Positions 32,807-43,704 are shown, counted from the first letter of the stretch. The stretch is 64,000 bases of DNA from Asterias amurensis (GCF_032118995.1 NC_092669.1:6323501-6387500), one strand, 5' to 3'. Notes: a model not told the origin generated them from the letters alone. Numbers and translations: made by a program.

Positions 32807-33574
32807 GAGGGGCCGTTTATGACTAAATGAGCAAACCCACATATATAAGAGCAAAACCATTATATAAGAGCAAACCCATATATATAAGAGCAAAACTTTT
32901 ATTGGCTGTTATTTTCCCGCTTCTTTCTTGATCCTTCCCTTAATCCCTTTCCCCCTCTCTTTTTCTATAAATGGATATGTATTTGTTTGTACTTGTTTTA
33001 TGCCTCTGAAGAAGGTCCGGATTGGATCGAAAGCTAAGGCCAATCTACCCTATTCATTATATAAGAGCAAAACCATATATATAAGAGCAAAACCATATAT
33101 ATAGGAGCAAAACCATATATATAGGAGCAAAACCATATATATAGGAACAAACCAGCAAAACCATATATATAAGAGCAAAACCATATATATAAGAGCAAAA
33201 CCATATATATATAGGAGCAAACAATTTATATAAAAGACAACCGAAAAAATATATTAAGATCAACGGCAAATATATAATCGATGCAAAAATAAATATAAAG
33301 GATCAAAAACTCAAATACAAAAGACAAACACAAATATATTTAACAGCTCCCTCTATATTGGACGTAGTTTCATATATATAAGACATGTGCACCCATATAT
33401 ATAAGACATGTAGTCTCATACACAGGACGTCAACAGTTGACCAAGGTTAAAATCGGGAACGAAAATCACCGAGCCGTAAATTCAGCCTTTGTCTGGCACT
33501 TGGTAATCATTGCGCCATTTCTCTGGGAATGGGAAAGGGAGAGGGGGACCGACACGTCGCGACGGCGTGACTTT
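32807..33574. repeat. Left inverted arm of element C
   Basis: The arm includes tandem words AGAGCAAAACCATATATATA (units of roughly 20-22 bp at 33060-33210). These are followed by decayed spacer words and the block ending GACACGTCGCGACGGCGTGAC. A Penelope-like 3' fragment (32900-33058) sits inside it. Confidence 0.8.
32900..33058 (+). mobile_element. Penelope-like family 2, 3' end fragment with hammerhead-like core
   Basis: The fragment is homologous to 42352-42510 on the other strand. Near its end it reads CTGAAGA-AGGTCCGGATTGGATC-GAAA. This has the two conserved hammerhead core strands (CUGANGA and GAAA) around a 5 bp stem II (GGTCC/GGATC). Such ribozyme cores are known at the ends of Penelope-like elements. 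Stems I and III could not be established. Confidence 0.65.
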
Positions 33575-35394
33575 AATTGTAATTAATTTGTTTAATATAA
33601 TCGAATGAGATTTTTGATTTATTTTGCACGATATACTAGCTTCTGAATATTCAATAAAATACCTGTTGATCCTGGCCATCACATTAGGGTTGTTTTTATA
33701 ATTTCCTGTGCCCTTACTGTTTTTCTTGCTTTGCTTTTGTACATGTACTTATATTATCTATTTGACATACTGTCTGCTTGTATTTGTAATTGTTTAGTAG
33801 GGTTTAATGCGTAACGCAGTAAACCGTTTAACACCAGGAAGTATGCATAATTATAGCGATTGGGATTGTCAGGGCGCATTCAGACGTGGTTCCATTGTTC
33901 TTTTCAACCAACCAAAGCAATGCATTTGGGGAAAGGGTGCTTGTATTTCTGGGAACCGTCATTGAATATTCTGCCACCGAGGAGTTAAGATAGATTGTAT
34001 AGTTTCGCAAAATTCGGTACCTTCTTGGCAACTCGCTGGAAGTGGGAACCGCATTGAAGAAATCCAAGTGATACCTGATGAGGAGGGCGAAGATGGGCGG
34101 CTACAGAGAGTGGTGAAGCCGATGGCTTACTAGCCGAGCCAATCGGGTGAGTCGCTACATTTTCAGACCTAATGCTGGGGCAAGTACAGCCCCAACAGTA
34201 ACGCTAGTAGGTAACACGAGTACCGTGAATACGGAAAGGTTTCAAACATCTAGTATGTATAAAGGGCCAATAATTGCGAACATCCCACAGATTAATAGTC
34301 AGGATATTTCACGGCCTTTACACGTAACTCTGGGTATAACGGGCCAACGTTCTCAAAGCACGAGTACAGGTACACAAGGACAAGAAAGGACGGACAATCA
34401 TAATTTTTCTGGCAGCTTGCCGTTTAATATGAAAGTTAGTCAGAGTTTGTGTCAGTCAGGCCAATCAGGAATAAGTAAGCCTAGTAGTTTAGTGTAAAAC
34501 TTGGCAAACTCTAGTCAATATTCAGGGTAGTCCATACATAACAGGGATGGGGCATGTAGTAGGTTAGGAGGGACATCATCTTCAATAGAACTGGGTGGTA
34601 CCCAACTTTCAAATGCAGGGTGCAAAATAAGTACAGTAGGGAGCAGTAGCATGTTGGGGTCCATTGATTGCACAGCGGGCTCTTGAAGCATACCGATGGC
34701 GGATAACATGCAGCATATGAATTAACCATCAACTCCCTTTAATCCATTGATATCGGTTTGTAGCGAATTGGGCGAGGGCCTACCGCTAACCTTAAAAGTT
34801 TTAAGATTATTCATAGCGAGTTTGTGGATTTCGCTGTGATCTTATAAAGCAGAGTGACCCTATAGTAGTACAAATAGCGGGCAAGACACAATAATTCTCG
34901 CTGGCTGTAAACGAGGGGGGGGGGGTTTATAATATGGAAAGATAATAAACACAGGCGTCCAATTACTTCTATACATTTTTTGACTTATGTAGCAGTGTAT
35001 TTGCGAGCTCATCTCCATAGAACACATAGAATTATTGAAATGTTGTCAGATCGTACGCACTGAGAGCAGCAGCTCGTCCAATAAGTGTGGATGGCGCACT
35101 TTTAGAATGAGGCAGCAATTAACACCAGTTAGATCATGGGCATAATTGACGATGAATTATGGGCATTGCACGTCACAGCACCATGTGTTAATCAAGCTCT
35201 AGAACAAAGTGTACATAAAGAATAGAAGGGCAATAGCAAGTTTCATTATGACCTTTCGGAATGATTGATCATTATTAGGCACTAAATGGCCAGCTTCCAT
35301 AAATCAAGGGGTAGCCTATTGCATAATATTAAAATTAAAGACCTTTGCATCTTCTTCCATTGGTACACACGTATCTGGTATTTCATATGTTTAA

Positions 35395-36060
35395 TGAATA
35401 GGGTATAGATGGCCTTAGCTTTCGATCCAAACCGGACCTAGTTCAGAGGCATAAAACAAGTACAAACAAATACATATCCATTCATAGAAAAAGAGAGGGG
35501 TAATGGATTAAATGAAGAAAGAAGCGGGAAAGAAAGAAGCGGGGAAAAACAGCCAATCAAAGTTTCTATTTCAGAAACACTTGGTGGCTATGAACCAATA
35601 CGAGTAAAGTGGCGAGGACAAAGGAGGTTTCATATGAAAGGATGGATTACTGGACCATAAAAGTGGTAAATGCATTGTTCGTTAACAATGCAGGGAAACA
35701 TGAACGGGTAGAGTTAGAAAACAAGTTGCATCATGATGCAATTAACAATGGTCAATTAATAGAGAAAAGCAAGATCAAAGGTACGATGGTATTAAAAATA
35801 GATATAAGGGACCTGTGGAAAAAAGAAGGGGGTTACTTACACGAGATAGTTATAGTAACAAATATATAGGACAACTTAAAAAAATTAATTTATACTTGAG
35901 TTACAGAATATAAACAACATTATAGTTCTCACGCAGAAGTGAAGTGGGGGTAACGGGAAGTTATTTAACACCAGTGTTTATGTTTAGTGCAAAGGGCTTG
36001 ACTGTCTTGAGTTGGTGAATCCAGTGTGATTCTCTATGCTTGCAGTTATATTTCATATGT
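35395..36060 (-). mobile_element. Penelope-like family 2, truncated copy
   Basis: Homologous to 42352-43040: the shared 3' end (AATAGGGTATAGATGGCC, TTAGCTTTCGATCC, GGACCT) is followed by AAAGTTTCTATTTCAGA, AGTGGCGAGGACAAAGGA, GTTGCATCATGATGCAA and TTATTTAACACCAGTGTTTA. Only the 3' non-coding part and the last bit of the coding region remain. It lies inside the core of element C. Confidence 0.75.
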
Positions 36061-37385
36061 TCATAAATTGCACACTTGGGAGGATCCCACGGGTAGTTTC
36101 ATTGTTTCTAAGATGAAAGAGGATTGAAGACGCTTGGACCCTCGGCAAGATTCAAAATGTTCCATTACACTTCCAGTGCTGAGCAGTCTGGTTAGTATTT
36201 TACCGCCAGTCTGCAAAATATTGAATTATTCGGTTTGGTCCTGGGGCGAATTAGAATAAATCTGCTTTATACTTGTTATGTATAAAGAGTTACACGGTTC
36301 TATGGTTCGGCGGGAACATTGAATAGGACTAGGTGCGGTACCCGGGGTAAGGCTTAGTTTTGTTAATTTAGTCTTTTCTTAGTCGTTATATAGTTTAAGT
36401 ATCATCGGTAACAGTAGCAGCTACCATAGCTTAGCAGGGAGGTCAGTACTAGCTTGAACCTGAAAGCGTTGATTTGCATAGATCAGGTGTACGTTTCCAA
36501 TATCGGTTGGTTTTTCGTATCTGGCGGTCAACACAGCACTGATGTTCCATGGCAATGACACGTTGTGTCGTAAAAATGTCGGTACAAAATGTAACGAACA
36601 ATGGAGGCGGGCTAAACCGTAAAGCTTACGTATATGAAAAACAAAGGCGCATGATTAAAAATTATCAGTTGATCCGGTTATTCAAGTTACATGGTGTAGT
36701 TATTGTCAGTGAAGACGAAAATTCGGTCGTTACAAAAAGTAACAAACATTGTAATGTGGGACTTAACAGAGTATGTACATGAGATGAGAAGACGCATGAT
36801 TAAAAATGATAGAGTGATCCGGTTATTCAAGTTACAGGGTGTAATTATTGGCAGTGAAGACAACAATTCGTAAAGTGGTTACAAAAAGTAACAAACATTA
36901 TAATGTTGGATTAAAATGTAACAGAGCATACACATGAAATGACAAGATGCATTACAGGGTGTAATTTTTACAGTGAAGACAAAAATGTTCGATGCAAACG
37001 TAGTAGAGTGTGAAGATGAAAAGAGAAGACGAATGATTAAAAAGGAATCAGTGCAGCATAGCTTGCATACATCTTCATCCGGGGAGATGGAAGTCTGGAG
37101 CACTTGAATCCTACATTAGGCCAGACTTAATGTTTTCAATTGTCTAAAAGGGGGTAGCTTGTAGCAAGGTCATAAACAAGCAGTGTAGACAACCGCTTCT
37201 TTAATTAGCATATTGCTGTTTAAGATAAATAATCATTTACAAGATTGGTGAATGTTGAGTTGGTTGTTAACAAATTGTGTACAACATTTTCAACTACATA
37301 CAAGACTTTGACAAGATAAAATATTGGTCAAAACAGATTACCCAGGCTGTTTTTCTTTGAATTTGTTTTTATACAGATGTTTATC

Positions 37386-38090
37386 GGGGACAGTATCATT
37401 CGCCACAGCAGCGGCATAGTGGTGGTACAGTGACATGGAAAGGCGTGTATGGGGCACGCCTGGACGGCTGGGACTAGGCTCAGGAGATACGGCAAAAGGC
37501 GAGGTCCCGACGACAATAGTGTTACATCTAAGAACCAAAGATATCTTGAAGGAAAATTCGGGACAGATAAGACATAGGGTAAAAGGGAGCCTAAAGATGT
37601 TCATCAATCCGATGCAAGAACGTGGGTACCGGGACAGTATCATTCGCCACAGCAGCGGCACGGTGGAGATACAGTGACATGGAAAGGCGTGTATGGGGCA
37701 CGCCTGGATGGCTGGGACTAGGCTCAGGAGATTCCTGGCAAAAGGCGAGGTCCCGACGACAATAGTGTTACATATAAGGACCAAAGATATCGTGAAGGAA
37801 AATTCGGGACAGATAAGACATAGGGTAACAGGGAGCCTAAAGATTTTCATCAATCCGAAGCAAGAACGTGGATACCGGGACAGTATAATCTGCCACAGCA
37901 GCAACACAGTGGTGGTACAAGTGACATGGAAAGACGTGTCTGGGGCACGCCTGGACGGCTGGTACTAGGCTCAGGAGATACCTGGCAAAAGGCGAGGTCC
38001 CGACGACAATAGTGTTACATATAAGGACCAAAGATATCTTGAAGGAAAATTCGGGACAGAGTAGACATAGGGTAAAGAGAGCCTAAAGGT
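37386..38090 (+). repeat. ~246 bp tandem triplication within the element C core
   Basis: GGGACAGTAT(C/A)AT recurs at 37386, 37631 and 37877 (spacing 245-246 bp). Each unit carries GGAAAGGCGTGTATGGGGCA, GGCGAGGTCCCGACGACA and GGAAAATTCGGGACAGA. The unit spans what appears to be a hydrolase-like (SGNH) coding segment, so the relic holds that segment almost three times. Confidence 0.9.
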
Positions 38091-38338
38091 AATTAGGAAC
38101 ATCCTACCCAACACACGGTTAATTTGGTCAGACATTTTGTTAAGGGCGAAGTATCAAGGTAAAGTTAAAGGAGGGCAGACAAACGCTGCACTTGGGATTT
38201 AAATATGTATGCAAAGAAGATACTTCGGGAGATGCAAAACGCACATGTTGTAAAACACCCCCATCTCATTAACCCTTCCCGGAAGGTGCGTACTGGCAAG
38301 ACATGATTCATTTGGTTCCATCAAAATTAATCAGACGG

Positions 38339-38339
<1 letters not shown>

Positions 38340-38391
<52 letters not shown>

Positions 38392-38393
38392 GG
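38340..38393. repeat. Long poly(A) run followed by poly(G)
   Basis: About 43 consecutive A are followed by ten G. This could be an old retroposition tail or an assembly-fragile homopolymer; no element was tied to it. Confidence 0.8.
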
Positions 38394-38574
38394 GTGTTTG
38401 GGCAAAGTTTTATATCAAAATTTGCTTTGGCGGTAAGTTTAGGTTGTTCTTATAAACAAGAAGCTAATAGGCATTATAGCCTGTGAGGAAGTGGTAAATT
38501 AATTTATGTGAATTTGATATGGATAAATATGGTGGTAATAAAATGATGTGATTGTATATAAAGAAGTAGATTAA

Positions 38575-38720
38575 TTTGGTAACTTCTTGGCAACTCGCTG
38601 GAAGTGGGAACCTCATTGACCCGGAGTTTTCTCCAGTCAATGAGTGCATTTATAATTATAATAATTGTAATTAGTCTGGTACCTTCTTTGGCAAATCGCC
38701 AAGAAGTGGGAACCTTTGCG
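38575..38720. repeat. Repeated GGTACCTTCTTGGCAA(C/A)TCGC word
   Basis: The phrase (G)GTA(A/C)CTTCTTGGCAACTCGC + AGTGGGAACC occurs at 38577-38612, again in variant form at 38678-38713, and at 34018-34053. All are inside element C, linking its two interior flanks. Confidence 0.6.
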
Positions 38721-39366
38721 GATTGGAAATTTACCGTTCGCAAAGTGAGTAATTGGGACCCTTTGCGAATTGGTCGCAAAGTGTATTATAATGGGAACTG
38801 GTATACTTCTTTATGAGTGGATATCACTGGATGGAATTAAATAAAGGGAAATCCCTTATATTATTATGAATTGGTGTTTTACCACGGAATTCAGAGTACG
38901 GAATAAATTAACTCTTGGCAGAGTTCACTACAACAACAAATCCCTGTGTCTGTGTATATTTATCAGGTGGCAATGGGCAAATAAAGAATAAGAATAAGAA
39001 TAAGAACCAATGAAAGTAATGAAAACATATGACGTCGCTCCAATGTCGTCCATACATTAGCAAAGTAAATGGCGGACTATCTCTCGTCTTCTTCCTTTAA
39101 AGTGCTGCTTCAGAAAATTTGAAGATTACCTCACAGCGTAAAACCAAAACTTTGAATATTTCGAAAAAGGTTGGACAGTTGATTTATAGTTTTTGATTGT
39201 GAACAATTTTCCTGTTATCCTAATTTGTTTTTACACTATAGTATCATGGAGATAGTATTGAAGAGAGGAATCGCTGTCGGTGTACGTGCAGCATGCACAC
39301 TGATCAGATCGGATCGTCTGCCCATTTCCAGCTAGCCCGGGTGCTAGCTATAGCGTCGGTCGTCAG

Positions 39367-39612
39367 TCACGCCGTCGCGACGTGTCGGTCCCCCTCTCCC
39401 TTTCCCATTTCCAGTGAAGCGTGCGCAATGATTACCAAGTGTCAGACAAAGGCTGAATTTACGGCTCAATGATTTTCGTTCCGATTTTAACCTTTGACGG
39501 CTGTTGACGTCCTTTGTATGAGACTTTATGTCTTATATATATGGGTGCACATGTCTTATATATATGAAACTACGTCCAATATAGAGCTGTTAAATATATT
39601 TGTGTTTGTCAT
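39367..39612. repeat. Right inverted arm of element C, inner segment
   Basis: Mirror of about 33340-33574: GTCACGCCGTCGCGACGTGT, TTGACGTCC, then GGGTGCACATGTCTTATATA and ACGTCCAATATAGAGCTGTT. The arm is interrupted at 39613 by a LINE and resumes at 41885. Confidence 0.85.
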
Positions 39613-39778
39613 TTATATTTGAGGTTTTTTTTTTTTTCCCTGGAGGGGGAAATTTATTCAAGTTTCTTCAATGTACAAAGCTACACAAACTACTGGTAAA
39701 ACCAACTACTTATAGAACGATACTAAGAGAGAAATGGCAAATTGCAAAAACAGGAAGTTTGATGATTATGCAAGGCAT

Positions 39779-41345
39779 TTAGTTGGTACATAGCAATACA
39801 AAAGGCTCCCATTTGGTATTGAACTTATCTAAGTTGTTATTCTTAACAAAGATCATTTTTTCCATTACAAAATAATGATTTATTTCCTTTTTGATAAGAA
39901 CAAATGAAGGCTTTCTGTCGTTCATCTTCATCCGATAAATATGAAAACGGCAAAGAATGAGAATTAAATTGAGAGCAGACCATTTTCTATTAAGGACACC
40001 AAACAGCTTAGTCGTGTTGTCAAAATTAATGTCAATGTTCAGTGTATTAGTCAACCAGTGTTTTATCTGACGCCAAAAATACAGAGACACCTTGCAATTA
40101 CAAAACAAGTGGACTAGTGTCTCTTCTTCCCTTTTACAAAAAGTACACAGATTAAAATTCTTCCGACCAATTTTAGAAAGAAAGGAATTTACACCCAAAA
40201 TTCTATGCACCAATCTAAACTGGAACCAACGTAACTTGGTGTCACATGTACAGTTAAAGGGTAAACCACAGAAAATGTGCCATTGAGGAATCGGAAAAAT
40301 CACGCCAATTTTTTCTTCCCATTTAACAATAAACTTGTGCACAACTTTTTTGCTGGAGGTGAAAACACTGTACAGACGGGTGGAGCCCTTTATATCCATC
40401 AACAAAGTCTCAAAATTAAATGGTAAAAAAGGGCGAGCAATTTCTGTGGTTTCTCCATTCAGTACATTACGGAAGGAATGTTTGATTGCATTGACCACGC
40501 CCCCGTACTCTAAAAAATTTGTTCTGACCCTGAATTTCCTTTGAAATGCCACAAGAGAAAGAGCCACACCTTGCGTGTCAAAAATGTCACACACGAAGTT
40601 CACACCCTTTTTGGCCCAGTGTTTATAGTTAATGTTTTTGTTACCGAACATAATATTCTGATTATGCCACAACACATTTTTCAAAGCGTCAATTTGACTG
40701 GCAGGTACGTGACACTTAACAAAGCTGCACCAAGCATTAAGAACATCAATCCAAAAATGGTTTTGATTTGCGGCCCCTTTTAAATAGATCAGCAATGCCT
40801 GGTGGCCTCCCTCGAGTGCTAGAGGATCATGAATGTTCGAAATCTTCAAAAAAAGAGTGACCCAACCCAAGTTATTTGAACTTAGAAATCTGCGGATCCA
40901 GGTGACCTTAAGGACTTTTATATACGAATGCATGTCAATCATTTTAACTCCTCCATGACTATAGCCTTGAATCATCTGGTTCCTGGACACACGGTCATTC
41001 CCTTTCCATATAAAGTTATAGAACATACAGTCTAATTCTTTGATAACATTGCTAGGCGGGTTGGGAAGAGTTAAAATAAGAAAAGTAAGCTTAGATAAAA
41101 GGAGCGACTTTGTTACAGTAACTCTCCCCAGCACCGTTAGGTTACGTTTAGACCACTGCTCAATTAAACTTTTAATAGCAGAAATGACCTTGGTGTAGTT
41201 CAAATTCACCATACTAGCAAGATTAGTGTTAAAGTCTATACCAAGGGCTCTGAAAGAGTTTTCAGCCAAAACCCAGTTGACTTTGATGTGCTCACAAATC
41301 CCTTTCTTACGCCCTTTGTTGCTACCAATCCAAACCGCATTAGTT
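39779..41345 (-). pseudogene. LINE ORF, C-terminal half (thumb to zinc-finger-like end)
   Basis: The open stretch of about 500 codons starts in the RT thumb (FRALGIDF, then GRVTVTKSLLLSKLTF, the L1/Tx1-type post-RT block). It carries the WKG and GG(V/L)KMID motifs, then FQFRLVHRILGVN, CTFCKREEETLVHLFCNC and FW, the cysteine motif typical of L1/Tx1-group LINEs. It ends at a TAA at the very 3' end, close to the poly(A). This portion looks intact. Confidence 0.85.
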
Positions 41346-41354
41346 TTCTTAGGG

Positions 41355-41870
41355 TTTTCTTAGTGGCCGGTATATTGGAGAAAACATTAGGCTGATGTAC
41401 GACCTGCTTAATTTTACAGAAAACAATAATATTCCCGGTATGTTTTTGTTAATTGATTTTGAAAAAGCCTTTGATTCAGTTTCACACAGTTTCATTTTGA
41501 AGGTTTTTGAACAATTTAATTTTGGCCCTTCCATTCAGAAATGGTTCAGTGTTTTTTATAGCGGGGCGAAAGCTTCCGTTCTTGTGAATGGTTCTCTTTC
41601 CGAATCTTTTAAGATTGGAAGAGGTTGTAGACAGGGTGACGGTTTGAGCCCCTACCTATTCCTTTTATGTGCAGAAGTGTTCGGAATGTTGATCCGAAAA
41701 GACTAAGTGCTTAAAGGCATAATGGTTAGCGGTTGTGAATTCAGACTTTCCCAGTATGCTGATGATACAGTTCTTTTTTTAGACGGCTCAGAAGGCTCCT
41801 TTGAAAAGTCCTTTGAAATACTTGCGGCCTTTGCTAGAATGTCTGGCTTAAAAGTCAACATTGACAAAAA
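41355..41870 (+). pseudogene. LINE reverse-transcriptase core, inverted segment
   Basis: On + the sequence reads GRYIGENIRLMYDLLNF, LLIDFEKAFDSV (first catalytic Asp), GCRQGDGLSPYLFLLCAE and, after a stop at 41704-41706, QYADDTVLF (catalytic Asp pair) then MSGLKVNIDK. Directly after that residue the protein would continue on the minus strand near 41345. It is oriented opposite to the rest of the element. Confidence 0.85.
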
Positions 41871-41884
41871 TATTTGAGGTTTTT

Positions 41885-42351
41885 GGTCCTTTATATATAT
41901 TTGCCGTTGATCCTCTATATATTTTCGGTGGTCTTCTGAATATTTGTTTTGATCATTTTACATTTATCATTTTGCTCTTAAATATATTGGTTTGCTCTTA
42001 TATGGGTTTGCTCTTATATATATGGGTTTGCTCCTTTATATATGGGTTTGCTCTTATATATATGGGTTTGCTCTTATATATGTGGGTTTGCTCTTATATA
42101 TATGGTTTTGCTCCTATATATATGGGTTTGCTCCTATATATATATATGGTTTTGCTCCTTTATATATAGTTTTGCTCTTATATATATGGTTTTGCTCTAA
42201 TATATATGGTTTTGCTCTTATATATATGGTTTTGCTCTTATATATATATATATGGGTTTGCTCTTATATATATGGGTTTGCTCCTATATCTATGGGTTTG
42301 CTCCTATGTATATATGGTTTTGCTCCTTTATATATAGTTTTGCTCCTATAA
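41885..42351. repeat. Right inverted arm of element C, GCTCTTATATATGGGTTTG array
   Basis: After about 110 bp of arm spacer come ~15 units of roughly 20-22 bp (GGGTTTGCTC(T/C)TATATATAT and GGTTTTGCTC variants), complementary to the left-arm array. The array resumes at 43590-43680 after the Penelope-like insertion. Confidence 0.85.
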
Positions 42352-43590
42352 TGAATAGGGTAGATGGCCTTAGCTTTCTATCCAATCCGGACCTTCTTCA
42401 GAGGCATAAAACAAGTACAAACAAATACATATCCATTTATAGAAAAAGAGAGGGGGAAAGGGATTAAGGAAAGGATCCAGAAAGAAGCGGGAAAATAACA
42501 GCCAATCAAAGTTTCTATTTCAGAGACAATATTGGTGGCTATGAACCAATAGGAGTGAAGTGGCGAGGACAAAGGATGTTTGGAATGAAAGGATGGGTTA
42601 CTGGACCATAAAAGTGGTAAATGTATTATTCGACAACAATGCAGGGAGACATGAAAGGGTAGGATTAGAGAGCAAGTTGCATCATGATGCAACTAACAAT
42701 GGTCAATTAATAAGAATAGCAAGATCAAAGGTATGATGATTTTAAAAATAGGTACGAGGGACCTGTGGAAAAAGGGGGGGGGGTACTTACATCAGATAGT
42801 TACAGTGATGAATTTATAAAAACAACTTTAAACAAGATTAAATTATACTTTATGTACAGAATATATATAACACATAAGTTAATAGGCCGAAGTGAAGTGG
42901 AGGGTAATGAGAAGTTATTTAACACCAGTGTTTATGTTAAGTCCAAAGGGTTTGACCAGTCCTTACTCTATGGTTTGACTGTCTTGAGTTGGTGAATCCA
43001 GGTGAGTGTGATTCTCTACTCTTGCGGTGTGTGTCATCACCATTGCAAGCTTCAATCACCAGAAGTTCAACATCACTGACACTATGATTGGGGCTGTTGA
43101 AGTGGATAGAGACTGGGTACGGTTTCTTAGTCTTTATGGAAGAGACATGATTAGCAAAGCAAAGACTAAGTTTGGTCTTAGTCTCTCCCACATATTGTAG
43201 CCCACATCTCTTACATGATATGACATAGACTACATTAGACGTGCTACATTCAGAGTCGGTCTTGATGTTGTATGAAGAGCCAGTGGTATGACTCTCCACC
43301 TTAAGTCAGGGCTTAATGTGCAGACACGTTCTGCATTTGGAACGGGTACATTTGTGACAGCCCAGTATATCTGTCGGGGGTTGTGTTTGGACTGTACCTG
43401 GGGGAAGTTTGGCCCTGACTAGTATGTCACCAAGGTTCTTAGGGCGGCGGAATGCAACCATGGGAACCTTAGGGATTGCTGAGTGTAACCTGCTGGAGGA
43501 GTGAAGTATAGGCATGTTATTATTGAGAATTGAGGGAAGTTTGGGTAGTTTGGGGTGGAAGGTGGTGACCAAAGCAACTCTATTGGTCGG
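42352..43590 (-). mobile_element. Penelope-like family 2, 5'-truncated copy with GIY-YIG endonuclease
   Basis: The copy is on the minus strand. The coding end carries FHPKLPKLPSILN, FRRPKNLGDILVRAK, CTRSKCRTC and the GIY-YIG block VVYVISCKRCGLQYVGET (about 43.57-43.15 kb). A 3' region of about 600 bp follows, ending in the hammerhead-like sequence near 42.36-42.41 kb. RT is absent, so the copy is 5'-truncated, and the remaining coding has about two breaks. It splits the right arm of element C. Confidence 0.8.
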
Positions 43591-43697
43591 AGCTTTTGCT
43601 CTTATATATATGGTTTTGCTCTTATATATGTGGGTTTGCTCTTATGGTTTTGCTCTTATATATATGGGTTTGCTCATTTAGTCATAAACGGCCCCTC
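43591..43697. repeat. Right inverted arm of element C, outermost part
   Basis: Four units of GCTCTTATATATATGG(G/T)TTT, then GCTCATTTAGTCATAAACGG and CCCCTC, the mirror of 32807-32890. Confidence 0.85.
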
Positions 43698-43704
43698 ATA
43701 CTAT

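Larger units (their letters stand above)
34085..38210 (+). mobile_element. DIRS-like retroelement relic (core of element C)
   Basis: Short protein-like traces appear across this core in more than one frame. Near 34.15-34.50 kb lies a Ser/Thr/Gln-rich N-terminal-like stretch. Near 34.73-34.85 kb are traces like the PL-S-V-x-x-x-L-G segment that precedes RT in DIRS-group proteins. Near 35.09-35.18 kb lies a WRT-R-RQQ-SW-LW-like segment of the same group. At 37.4-38.2 kb is a segment like the SGNH-hydrolase-like domain (TTIVLH, GDSI) found in some of these elements. I recognise these by eye only. The copy is old and heavily broken, with no intact RT or tyrosine recombinase seen. Confidence 0.35.
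39613..41884 (-). mobile_element. L1/Tx1-like LINE with 5' inversion (twin-priming structure)
   Basis: The insertion is bounded by the direct repeat ATATTTGAGGTTTTT (about 39616 and 41870-41884). On the minus strand it ends in a poly(A) tail (poly(T) on +, about 39625-39637). From about 41345 down to 39779 it encodes the C-terminal half of the ORF. From about 41355 to 41870 the reverse-transcriptase core runs on the opposite strand. The two parts abut in the protein order expected if the 5' segment is simply inverted. The 5' end is truncated. Confidence 0.85.
32807..43697. mobile_element. Element C: ~10.9 kb inverted-repeat element with DIRS-like fossil core
   Basis: The left end GAGGGGCCGTTTATGACTAA is mirrored by TTAGTCATAAACGGCCCCTC at the right end. 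Both ends are flanked by the same 7 bp, ATACTAT (32800-32806 and 43698-43704). The arms continue inward through GCTCTTATATATGGGTTTG tandem words, then AACAGCTC...ATATTGGACGTAGTTTC, and end near the CACGCCGTCGCGACGTGTCGG block (33574 and 39367). DIRS-group retroelements carry inverted terminal repeats, and the core has DIRS-like coding traces, so this may be one degraded DIRS-like element. Alternatively a TIR element captured those traces. The element is clearly broken many times. Confidence 0.55.

Noticed and set aside
38340-38383. Poly(A) run as proof of a LINE/SINE insertion
   Set aside because: No element body or target duplication could be tied to it; it may be a homopolymer expansion or assembly effect.
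41861-42351. Hydrophobic repeat proteins (LLYIWVCSYIYGFA)
   Set aside because: Read-through of the GCTCTTATATATGGG array of element C; the same frames occur in the left arm.
26484-43697. Elements B and C as Polintons/Mavericks
   Set aside because: No polymerase B, integrase, ATPase, protease or capsid-like frames, and the termini lack the usual AG...CT start with a 6 bp duplication for C. Length alone is not enough.
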